Shown here piece after piece: positions 9,355 to 17,143 of a DNA stretch of 64,000 nucleotides. Within the stretch, counting starts at the first letter, position 1; every line of letters starts with the position of its first letter. Source of the DNA: Salinivirgaceae bacterium (GTDB lineage: Bacteria > Bacteroidota > Bacteroidia > Bacteroidales > SZUA-534); assembly GCA_017474765.1 (NCBI GenBank), contig JAFVGW010000003.1, positions 1 through 64,000 on the forward strand. Reading direction: 5' to 3'. The notes under the pieces were generated by a model. That model made no database searches, was not told the DNA's origin, and worked only from the letters and a program-made list of their open reading frames with translations. A program made the position numbers and the translations under genes.

Positions 9355-10764
9355 TCAATATTTTTTGCTCCTGAAAATCCGCTGGAACTGCTTTTCAAAA
9401 TTCTCCGACGGTGAAGAAGCCGGCGACATACAGAGCGTTCCATCGACATCAATAAGATAATAAGATGGATAGGCCTGAACTTTGTAGCGCTCAATCACCG
9501 TCGGGTCACCTTTATAGTCCAGAAGCGTCCAATTATACTTATGGCGCTTGAAGTAGTTCTTTACTTTCTCAAAATCCTCATCGATAGATATCGACACCAC
9601 CTCTATCACGTCTTTGGTCTTCTCGTTGAGTAGTTTGAGTTGCTCAAGGTCCTGGGTGCAGGCATAACTGTCGAGCGAGATGAAGTTCAGATAGACGAAT
9701 TTCTTCTGATACTCGTCGACGCTGCGGAACACGCCAGCCGTATCGGCAAGGCAAAAACCAGGCGCGTGCGTTCCTGTCTGAACAATCTTGCTTTTCCTTT
9801 CAATATTCTGCGCTATCTGCTTGTGCTGGTCGATTTTAGTCGTGTTTTTGATTGAGTCGAGTGTTATCTGCAAACTGCTTGGTTTAAAATAATAATCGTA
9901 GATGGCATCGTTGATTCCTTTGAGCAGAACCATCTCCTGAAGAGTATCGTTGGTCACGGCAAGGCTGTTTGAAAGCGTCTGCTTGGCTTTCGCAGGACTC
10001 TTGTCGTACACTATATCAGAATAGATTCGCTCGCCCTCGCGGGTGTTCATATAGAATCGCAGAAAGTTGGTGAACATCTGGTTGAACAAATCCATATAGG
10101 CAGGATTGTCGTAAGCCACAGGCTTATCGTTGAAATATTCGCGCGACATATAGCGCCAGTCGCGCATATAACTTATGTACTTCAGCCATGCGTATTTATA
10201 CTGCCGATAGGTGTGAAAAAACTCGCTCGGAATGGTGTCAAACGACTGCTCGATTTCGCTGATGATGCTGTCCACAGCCGTCTGCGCTGGTTTGCGGAAC
10301 AGCATGTAGTAGTTGCGCTCAAGTTGCTCCTCATAAGCATAATCGAACATATCGATATACATATTTATATTATAGCGGTCGGGATTTTTGATGCCCACCA
10401 AAAATTCGTCGGGCTCAAAATAGGGGTTCAGCATGTCGCCTTTGGTTTTCGGGCGATAGTCGGGCAGAACAATGTCGTAAGTCATTGCTGTATCGGCATA
10501 CAGCACTCCCCTCATGCGTCCAAGTTCGAGAGTGATGCGGCATGTGGCTTTAATATTGAGTTCGATTCGGAAGTTGCCAGTGCTGTCGGCTATTCCTGAG
10601 CCAACCAATGTTTTGGTTTCTGAAATATAATCGGTGCACGAGTAAACGTCGATTTTCTGGCCGCGGTATGTGGGGTTGCAGCCTTGCAGAATGGTCTTCT
10701 GAGCGCTTGCCGCAACCGCTAATCCTAAAAAGGCAATCACCAACAACAATTTGACTGGCTTCAT
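9355..10764 (-). CDS. Secreted TlpA-like thioredoxin-fold protein lacking the CxxC pair
   Basis: The 469-residue protein has a Sec signal peptide ending ASAQ. Its N-terminal part resembles the DUF4369 type that often precedes TlpA domains in Bacteroidota, and a long helical middle follows. The C-terminal thioredoxin fold contains QAYPSYYLID with the cis-proline (P433). Where CGPC is expected it has SYAC (about residues 366-369), so the nucleophilic cysteine is missing. It is therefore probably not a disulfide reductase and may have a binding role. It overlaps the coaD gene by 4 bp. Confidence 0.75.
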   Translation of the reverse strand: MKPVKLLLVIAFLGLAVAASAQKTILQGCNPTYRGQKIDVYSCTDYISETKTLVGSGIADSTGNFRIELNIKATCRITLELGRMRGVLYADTAMTYDIVLPDYRPKTKGDMLNPYFEPDEFLVGIKNPDRYNINMYIDMFDYAYEEQLERNYYMLFRKPAQTAVDSIISEIEQSFDTIPSEFFHTYRQYKYAWLKYISYMRDWRYMSREYFNDKPVAYDNPAYMDLFNQMFTNFLRFYMNTREGERIYSDIVYDKSPAKAKQTLSNSLAVTNDTLQEMVLLKGINDAIYDYYFKPSSLQITLDSIKNTTKIDQHKQIAQNIERKSKIVQTGTHAPGFCLADTAGVFRSVDEYQKKFVYLNFISLDSYACTQDLEQLKLLNEKTKDVIEVVSISIDEDFEKVKNYFKRHKYNWTLLDYKGDPTVIERYKVQAYPSYYLIDVDGTLCMSPASSPSENFEKQFQRIFRSKKY

Positions 10765-11252
10765 TTCTTTTTCCGTTTGTTTAAAACGCCATTGATATCC
10801 ATGCTTGCAGGCACAAACTGGCTCACATCGCCGCCATAACTGAGAATGTCGCGCACAATGGTGGAGTTGACTGGCGTTAGTTCGGGCGTGGTGAGCAGAA
10901 AGACTGTCTCAACACCAGGTCGCATCAGATGGTTCATCTGCGAAATGGCGCACTCATACTCAAAATCGGCCACCGTGCGGATTCCGCGCAGCATGAACTC
11001 GGCTCCAATCTGGCGGCAGAAATCGATAGTAAGTCCGTCGTAAGCCTCAACCCTGACTTTGGGTTCGTTGCGATAAACGCTCTCTATCAGTTCAATGCGT
11101 TCATCGATGCTGAAAAAACAGTTTTTCATGGTGTTTTTACCAATGGCAACAACCACCTCGTCGAAAAGGGGCAAGGCACGCGTCAGAACCGAATGATGAC
11201 CGAGCGTGAACGGATCGAACGAACCTGGGAAAACTGCTATTTTTTTTGCCAT
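10761..11252 (-). CDS. coaD: Phosphopantetheine adenylyltransferase
   Basis: The 163-residue enzyme transfers AMP from ATP to 4'-phosphopantetheine, the penultimate step of coenzyme A synthesis. The nucleotidyltransferase motif is FPGSFDPFTLGHHSVL, with the T/HxGH core. The second motif is NSTIVRDI. It starts the operon with the thioredoxin-like gene and rdgB, with a 4-bp ATGA overlap. The last CoA gene, coaE, lies at 37088. Confidence 0.96.
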   Translation of the reverse strand: MAKKIAVFPGSFDPFTLGHHSVLTRALPLFDEVVVAIGKNTMKNCFFSIDERIELIESVYRNEPKVRVEAYDGLTIDFCRQIGAEFMLRGIRTVADFEYECAISQMNHLMRPGVETVFLLTTPELTPVNSTIVRDILSYGGDVSQFVPASMDINGVLNKRKKK

Positions 11253-11412
11253 ATCAAATTCCGATAGTGCGGCAAAAATAGCATTTTGAGTTACAAGTTG
11301 AAAGCAGAAAGTATAAACGCTTTATTGTTGAGAAGTTGAGTTCAGAATCAGGGAGCGCCAGCAAATCATCCGATTCAGGGGCGCAATTTGAAATTTTTAC
11401 CTACCGAATCAC

Positions 11413-11441
11413 TTGTTAATTAAAATGGCTTACTAACTTTG
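11413..11441 (+). promoter_or_regulatory. Promoter placing the start site at the ATG
   Basis: TTG (11413-11415), 18 bp, then TAacTTTG (11434-11441). The expected transcription start lies 5-8 nt downstream, at or next to the ATG at 11448, so the message is probably leaderless. Confidence 0.55.
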
Positions 11442-11447
11442 CCCATT

Positions 11448-12398
11448 ATGATTCGATTAGTTGCGCTTATAATATCAATAACGCTGCAGGTTGTTGCTGC
11501 AGTTCTGGCCATAAGGCTTATGCGCGTCACCAAATACCGCGCGTCGTGGATTCTCATCTCCATCGGTTTCATTCTGATGGCAGTCAAAATGTCCATTAAA
11601 CTGATACAGTTCATCAACGACGACTTCTCGTTCTATCTCCGTCCAGCCGACGACTGGCTGGGTGTTGTCATTGCGTTTCTGTTCACCGCGGGAGTCTTCC
11701 TCATCGGCGAACTGTTCTACACACTCAGCCGCGCCGAACGTGAGCGCCGACGCTCTGAACGCCGACTGATGCGAGCCATCATCCAGACCGAGGAGCGCGA
11801 GCGCCGACGCTTTGCAAAAGACCTTCACGACGGTCTGGGACCACTGCTCTCAACAGCACGAATGTCGATGTCGGCACTACTGCAGAACGAGCGCGACGAC
11901 CACTCGCGGCAGGTGATGGAAAACGCCAACAATGTGATCAACGAAGCAGTTGAAAGCATCAAGGAGATTTCGAACAACCTAAGTCCGCACGTACTCACCA
12001 ACTTCGGACTGGCAAGCGCCATCCGCAATTTTGTCTTCAAAGTGGGCCAGTCGAAAACTGTCAGCATCAACTTCAGCACCGTTCTGACCGACAGCGACCG
12101 CTTCGACTCGAACATTGAAACAGTGATGTACCGCGCCACCTGCGAACTCATCAACAACACGCTGAAGCACGCCGAAGCCACGACCATCGACATCAGTCTT
12201 GAAAAAGTCCAGCGCACGCTCGTGATAAAATACGACGACAACGGAAAAGGCTTCGACAGCGAGACCGCTGCAAACGCACAAACCAACGGCATGGGGCTGT
12301 CAAACATCGCATCGCGGATGAACTCGATAAACGGAGTGTTCGTCTACAACAGCGCTCCGAACGACGGATTCCACGCCATCATGAAGGTAAAAATCTGA
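11448..12398 (+). CDS. Membrane sensor histidine kinase, NarL/HisKA_3 type
   Basis: From the ATG at 11448 the product has 316 residues. Three hydrophobic segments (about residues 3-22, 34-52 and 73-92) are followed by a basic linker and the HisKA_3 box ERRRFAKDLHDGLGPL, with phospho-acceptor H127. The HATPase_c domain follows, with CELINNTLKHAEAT and DNGKGFD. There is no extracellular sensor domain, so it may sense through the membrane segments. It phosphorylates the response regulator encoded 3 bp downstream. A TTG three codons earlier is a less likely start. Confidence 0.93.
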   Translation: MIRLVALIISITLQVVAAVLAIRLMRVTKYRASWILISIGFILMAVKMSIKLIQFINDDFSFYLRPADDWLGVVIAFLFTAGVFLIGELFYTLSRAERERRRSERRLMRAIIQTEERERRRFAKDLHDGLGPLLSTARMSMSALLQNERDDHSRQVMENANNVINEAVESIKEISNNLSPHVLTNFGLASAIRNFVFKVGQSKTVSINFSTVLTDSDRFDSNIETVMYRATCELINNTLKHAEATTIDISLEKVQRTLVIKYDDNGKGFDSETAANAQTNGMGLSNIASRMNSINGVFVYNSAPNDGFHAIMKVKI

Positions 12399-12401
12399 CC
12401 T

Positions 12402-13049
12402 ATGGACACCATCCGCATTGCATTAGTCGACGACCACGCACTCTTCCGCAATGGGCTCAAACTGCTGCTTGACAACATCAAGAATTTCAAAGTGGTGACC
12501 GAGGCGAAGAACGGCAAGGAATTCGTTGACCAACTCTCGCCCGACAACGCACCTGATGTGGTGCTGATGGATATCAACATGCCGATAATGAACGGCATTG
12601 AGGCGGCAAAAGCGGCTACAGCCCGAGTTCCGCAACTGAAAATCATTGCACTGTCGATGTTCGGCGAGGAGGATTATTACTATGAGATGATAAACGCGGG
12701 AGCCAAAGGGTTTCTGCTGAAAAACTCCGACATCAACGATGTGACCACGGCTATTGAGCAGGTGATGATGGGCAACAGTTATTTTTCGCAGGAGGTGCTC
12801 TACAACGTCATCCGCAAATTCCAGCCACACAAGGAGGATGAACTTGACACCGCAACGCTCTCGAAACGCGAACTGCAGGTGCTGCAAGGCATCTGCCGCG
12901 GGCTCTCGAACCAAGAGATTGCCGACACTCTTTTCCTCAGCAAACGAACTGTGGACAAACACCGCTCAAATCTGCTCAGCAAAACCAACTCAAAAAACAC
13001 TGCCAACCTCATCATGTATGCCATAAAGAATAAGATTGTAAGTGTTTAG
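12402..13049 (+). CDS. Response regulator, NarL/FixJ family
   Basis: The 215-residue protein has a receiver domain with acidic pair DD (10-11), phospho-acceptor D57 in VVLMDINMP and conserved K in GFLLKNSD. A LuxR-type helix-turn-helix follows: LSKRELQVLQGICRGLSNQEI. It is cotranscribed with the kinase. Targets cannot be read from the sequence. Confidence 0.94.
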   Translation: MDTIRIALVDDHALFRNGLKLLLDNIKNFKVVTEAKNGKEFVDQLSPDNAPDVVLMDINMPIMNGIEAAKAATARVPQLKIIALSMFGEEDYYYEMINAGAKGFLLKNSDINDVTTAIEQVMMGNSYFSQEVLYNVIRKFQPHKEDELDTATLSKRELQVLQGICRGLSNQEIADTLFLSKRTVDKHRSNLLSKTNSKNTANLIMYAIKNKIVSV

Positions 13050-13154
13050 AGTGGCGAGAGGTGAGTGTTTAGTGTTGAGAAGAAATGTGGCAATGAAACA
13101 AACGAACATCAAAGATTCTGAACCCTTACCTCTAACCGTTTAACTTTTAAATAG

Positions 13155-13934
13155 ATGATTGATTTCAAAATCGATAAAGTAAGCGAGACGCTCTCAACCA
13201 ACGAGTTGCTCAAGAGTCTGGCCGAGAAGGAGCCGCTTCCCGAAGGCTACACGGTGATGGCTGTTGCGCAAACTGCAGGACGCGGACAGATTGGCGCCTC
13301 GTGGGAGAGCCAGCCAGGTCAGAACCTGACTTTCAGTGTGTTGCTCCGCCCCGATTTTCTGAAAGCCGAAAAAATGTTCATGGTTTCAAAGGTGGTGGCG
13401 CTGGCACTTACTGACTATCTTGCATCAACTGGCGGAATATTCAAAATCAAGTGGCCGAACGACATTTATCACTTCGACAGCAAAATATGCGGCATTTTGA
13501 TTGAAAATCAACTTATGGGGAGCCAAATTGTCTATTCAATTATCGGCATCGGATTGAATGTGAATCAGGAGGCTTTCATCAGCGATGCTCCAAATCCGAT
13601 TTCGATGTTCAACATTTTCGACCGCAAGTTCGACCTCAACGAAGAACTCGCCAAACTGCTGGAACAGATTGGTTTATGGTATCAGATGCTTGCCGACGGC
13701 TGGGAAGAGAAAATTAACGATACCTACCTTAAGCGCCTCTATCGCAAAGGCGAATTGTGCGATTTTGTGACACCTTCGGGTGAGCGTTTCCGCGGGCAGA
13801 TAGAGAATGTGGAACCCAACGGCCGCCTGACCATTGAAAGCAATGGCGGAAAACGCTATTTCTGGTTCAAGGAAGTGTCGTTCTGGAAACCCGATAACAA
13901 CCAGCCGACATTTTCGGAACATACTGAATGGTAG
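13155..13934 (+). CDS. birA: Biotin--[acetyl-CoA-carboxylase] ligase, short form
   Basis: The 259-residue enzyme attaches biotin to carboxylase subunits through biotinyl-AMP. The adenylate loop GRGQIGASWES and the motif IKWPNDIY are present. The N-terminal DNA-binding domain of E. coli BirA is absent, so this is a pure ligase, not a repressor. The C-terminal SH3-like domain is present (RGQIENVEPNGRLTIES). Confidence 0.93.
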   Translation: MIDFKIDKVSETLSTNELLKSLAEKEPLPEGYTVMAVAQTAGRGQIGASWESQPGQNLTFSVLLRPDFLKAEKMFMVSKVVALALTDYLASTGGIFKIKWPNDIYHFDSKICGILIENQLMGSQIVYSIIGIGLNVNQEAFISDAPNPISMFNIFDRKFDLNEELAKLLEQIGLWYQMLADGWEEKINDTYLKRLYRKGELCDFVTPSGERFRGQIENVEPNGRLTIESNGGKRYFWFKEVSFWKPDNNQPTFSEHTEW

Positions 13935-13976
13935 ACCGAACTATCTCACAAGAATCACCACAACGCACGCTGCAAC

Positions 13977-15893
13977 TTACATTGCCGCAACCATCAATTT
14001 GTGCTTGGGTTTAAACTCGTGGTCAAGTTCCTCGTAGATTGAATTCTGGCTTATGAATTCAGGCACAATCTCCTTCATCAACTTGACAACCTTATAGTTA
14101 TCTTGCTCCGCAATCAGCGGCAGGAAACCGTCGATTTTTGAGTTGGCCTCATCGTGGTCATACTCACGAACCTTTGCCACCATAATCTGCGGGTGCGGTG
14201 TTGGAATTGTATTTTCCTTGTTTGCAAGCAGTTCCTCGTAGAGTTTCTCGCCTGGACGCAGACCCGTGAAGGTGATTTGAATGTCGCGGCCAAGTTCCAA
14301 ACCCGAAAGTTTAATCATCTTTTTAGCCAAATCGACAATCTTGACCGACTTGCCCATGTCGAAGATGAAAATCTCACCGCCCTTGCCCGATGCACCTGCC
14401 TCCAAAACCAACTGGCAAGCCTCTGGAATGGTCATGAAGTAGCGCGTAATCTGCGGATGAGTAACGGTTATCGGACCGCCCTCCTCAATCTGTTTTTTGA
14501 ATCGCGGAATCACCGAACCATTTGAACCGAGCACATTGCCGAAACGTGTTGTAATAAAGCGGGTTGACGATTTGCCATTGAGCGATTGAGTGTAAATTTC
14601 AGCAATACGCTTGGACGCACCCATCACATTTGTCGGGTTGACCGCCTTGTCGGTTGAAACCATCACAAAACGTTTAACACCGTATTTCACAGCCATATCA
14701 GCAATGAGCCTTGTTCCGATTACGTTGTTGCGAACCGCTTCAACAGGGTTGTTCTCCATCATTGGCACATGCTTGTAAGCCGCTGCATGATAGACAATTT
14801 CGGGTTTGTAGTCGTTGAAAACCTCCTCAACGCGCTGCTGGTCGGTAATATCGCCTATAACAACCGTTATGTTGCTGGCCGACTGCGAGTCGCGCAGTTC
14901 CATCTCAATGTCGTACATTGGTGTTTCGGCCTGGTCGAAAAGCACAATGTTGTGCGGCTCAAACCTGATGAGTTGGCGCACAATCTCGCTGCCGATAGAA
15001 CCTGCGGCACCAGTAACAAGCATTGTTTTGCCTTTCACCTGTTCTTGTATTCGCTTGAAATCGAGTTGGATAGGATTGCGCTCCAACAAATCCTCGATTT
15101 TTATGTTTCTGATTTGTTTCGAACTCAATTCGCCGTTAATCCACTTCTCAACTTTCGGAACATTGAGCATTGTGAGTCCTCGGTTCAAGCCCAACTCAAT
15201 CACTTCCTGCTTCTTTTCAATGGTTTGGAACGGCTTGGCAACCAACAGGTTGCGAGCGTCGAGTTCAACAATGAGAGATTCGAGTTCATCGATAGGATAA
15301 ATCGGCAAATCGTTGATTTTGTTGATAGATTTTTTATCGATGTCATCGACAAAGGCCACCACTTTATAATGTGCGTTATGGTCTTCCTCGAGTGCGTTTT
15401 TCGCCGCCAGAGCGTTGCGGTCGGTGCCATACACAATCACATTGTTGTTTCTGACAGTCGAACGGAAATCGAAGAATATCGATTTAACCAAGAAACGCAA
15501 CGAAACCATGAAGAACGTGGTTGTGAGGAATTCGATAATCAGAATCGACATCGGCACAATGAATGCCTGCGTAATCCCCGAACGATAGCATACAATATTA
15601 ATAATAACGAGTGCCAAACTGCCCGAAGCAACAGTAATCAGTATGCGGCGAGTGTCACGCGCACCCGTGTATCGAACAATTCCAGCATATGTCTGCGCTA
15701 TCAGAAAACTAACAACGCGGACGAACATAACAAGTTCAACAATCTGCTTCAAATCGCCAATTTTCCTCTCATTATCAGGTATTTCAAAATTGAATCGAAG
15801 AAGATAGGCTATTATGATGGACGCCGCACAAATGAAAACGTCAATCAAAAAAACTATCCAACGCGGCGCATATTTCTTACTAAAAATCGACAT
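13977..15893 (-). CDS. Membrane-bound nucleotide-sugar dehydratase, CapD/WbpM type
   Basis: The 638-residue protein starts at ATG 15893 (MSIFSKKYAPRW). Four N-terminal membrane helices are followed by a first Rossmann-like CoA-binding fold and a C-terminal SDR domain. The SDR domain has TGAAGSIGSEIVRQL (NAD binding) and MGASKRIAE, where Met replaces the catalytic Tyr as in WbpM/CapD. Such enzymes convert UDP-GlcNAc to 4-keto-6-deoxy sugars for capsule, O-antigen or glycoprotein sugars. The gene stands alone, with a minus-strand -7 box TAtaTTTG at 15919-15926. Confidence 0.9.
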   Translation of the reverse strand: MSIFSKKYAPRWIVFLIDVFICAASIIIAYLLRFNFEIPDNERKIGDLKQIVELVMFVRVVSFLIAQTYAGIVRYTGARDTRRILITVASGSLALVIINIVCYRSGITQAFIVPMSILIIEFLTTTFFMVSLRFLVKSIFFDFRSTVRNNNVIVYGTDRNALAAKNALEEDHNAHYKVVAFVDDIDKKSINKINDLPIYPIDELESLIVELDARNLLVAKPFQTIEKKQEVIELGLNRGLTMLNVPKVEKWINGELSSKQIRNIKIEDLLERNPIQLDFKRIQEQVKGKTMLVTGAAGSIGSEIVRQLIRFEPHNIVLFDQAETPMYDIEMELRDSQSASNITVVIGDITDQQRVEEVFNDYKPEIVYHAAAYKHVPMMENNPVEAVRNNVIGTRLIADMAVKYGVKRFVMVSTDKAVNPTNVMGASKRIAEIYTQSLNGKSSTRFITTRFGNVLGSNGSVIPRFKKQIEEGGPITVTHPQITRYFMTIPEACQLVLEAGASGKGGEIFIFDMGKSVKIVDLAKKMIKLSGLELGRDIQITFTGLRPGEKLYEELLANKENTIPTPHPQIMVAKVREYDHDEANSKIDGFLPLIAEQDNYKVVKLMKEIVPEFISQNSIYEELDHEFKPKHKLMVAAM

Positions 15894-15918
15894 AACCCCA
15901 TTCAATTTTTACGAAGCG

Positions 15919-15926
15919 CAAATATA
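15919..15926 (-). promoter_or_regulatory. -7 box for the CapD-like gene
   Basis: TAtaTTTG on the minus strand, 26 bp upstream of the ATG at 15893. Confidence 0.5.
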
Positions 15927-16101
15927 GTTTTTTGCATTTACAATTGGTTGCATGTTTTATGAATCGACAACATTTGTTGATAGGAATCGGTGTTTTACCC
16001 ACCGACAACAAATACGACCTTCCGCTCCACCAACAACCTCAAGGATAAATCATATTATCGACTTTATTGCTAATTTAGCGCCGCAAAATAAAGAGTGAAC
16101 T

Positions 16102-17076
16102 ATGAAAAAGATTTTAGGAATGGGCAATGCCCTTGTCGATATTATGACCTCCCTGCCCGACGACGGTGTGCTGGCCGAATTCAATTTGCCCAAAGGCAGT
16201 ATGCAGTTGGTTGACAGCAGTTTGTGCGACAAAATCAACAAACGGATTGAGTGCTACAACCCGAAAATTTCGGCGGGTGGCTCGGCGGCCAACACCATCA
16301 AGGCTATGGCGCACCTTGGCGCTCCGTGCGGGTTCATCGGCAAAACCAGCCTCGACAAGTTGGGAACGCTTTTCCGTCAGGACCTTGCCAATGCGGGCGT
16401 TGCGCTGCACATTCTTGACAGTCAGTCGGCTACGGGACACGCCATCGCGCTTGTGTCGCCCGACTCCGAGCGCACGTTCGCTACCCATTTGGGCGCGGCT
16501 GTCGAACTGTCAGCAAGCGAAATCGACTCGGCGGTTTTTGCCAAATACGACTTTTTTTATATTGAAGGTTATCTGGTTCAGAACCACGAACTTATTGAGA
16601 GTGCCGTAAAAACCGCACGCTCGCTGAATATGAAGGTTGCCATCGACCTTGCGAGTTACAATGTTGTGGCCGAAAACCTTGATTTTCTGCATATTATATC
16701 GAAAGAATATGTTGACATTATTTTCGCCAACGAGGAAGAGACCAAAGCCTTCACAGGCAAGGATGCCGAAGCCGCTGCCAATGAGATTGCTGCAATGTGC
16801 AACATTGCCGTGGTCAAGGTTGGCAAACGAGGTTCGATTATCCGTCAGGGCGACAAGGAGTTCCGCACAGGAATCATCGATGCCAACTGCATCGACACCA
16901 CTGGGGCTGGCGACTTCTACGCTGCTGGATTTATGTTCGGTTTGGCATCGGGCTACAGCCTCGACCGCTGTGGGCAACTGGGTGCACTGCTCTCGGGCAA
17001 GGTGATTGAAAGTCTTGGCGCACAAATCTCGCCCGAAGGCTGGGATTTTGTCAGCAAACAGATGAAAAAGATTTAA
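16102..17076 (+). CDS. PfkB-family carbohydrate kinase, probable adenosine kinase
   Basis: The 324-residue protein has PfkB signature 1 (SAGGSAANTIKAMAHLG) and signature 2 (DTTGAGDFYAAGFMFG), with the catalytic Asp in GAGD. The N-terminal GMGNALVDIM and overall length resemble bacterial adenosine/ribokinase-like enzymes common in Bacteroidota. Phosphorylation of adenosine to AMP is the best guess; another nucleoside or sugar is possible. It is monocistronic. Confidence 0.88.
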   Translation: MKKILGMGNALVDIMTSLPDDGVLAEFNLPKGSMQLVDSSLCDKINKRIECYNPKISAGGSAANTIKAMAHLGAPCGFIGKTSLDKLGTLFRQDLANAGVALHILDSQSATGHAIALVSPDSERTFATHLGAAVELSASEIDSAVFAKYDFFYIEGYLVQNHELIESAVKTARSLNMKVAIDLASYNVVAENLDFLHIISKEYVDIIFANEEETKAFTGKDAEAAANEIAAMCNIAVVKVGKRGSIIRQGDKEFRTGIIDANCIDTTGAGDFYAAGFMFGLASGYSLDRCGQLGALLSGKVIESLGAQISPEGWDFVSKQMKKI

Positions 17077-17143
17077 ATCAGCCGCGTCTGCGGAAATTGT
17101 TTATATCAGATAAAAACGGGTTGAATCGGTTAGAGACAAACAA

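Noticed and set aside
14769-15962. 397-codon plus-strand frame opposite the CapD-like gene
   Set aside because: It is antisense to a full-length SDR protein with intact motifs. Its product has no coherent features.
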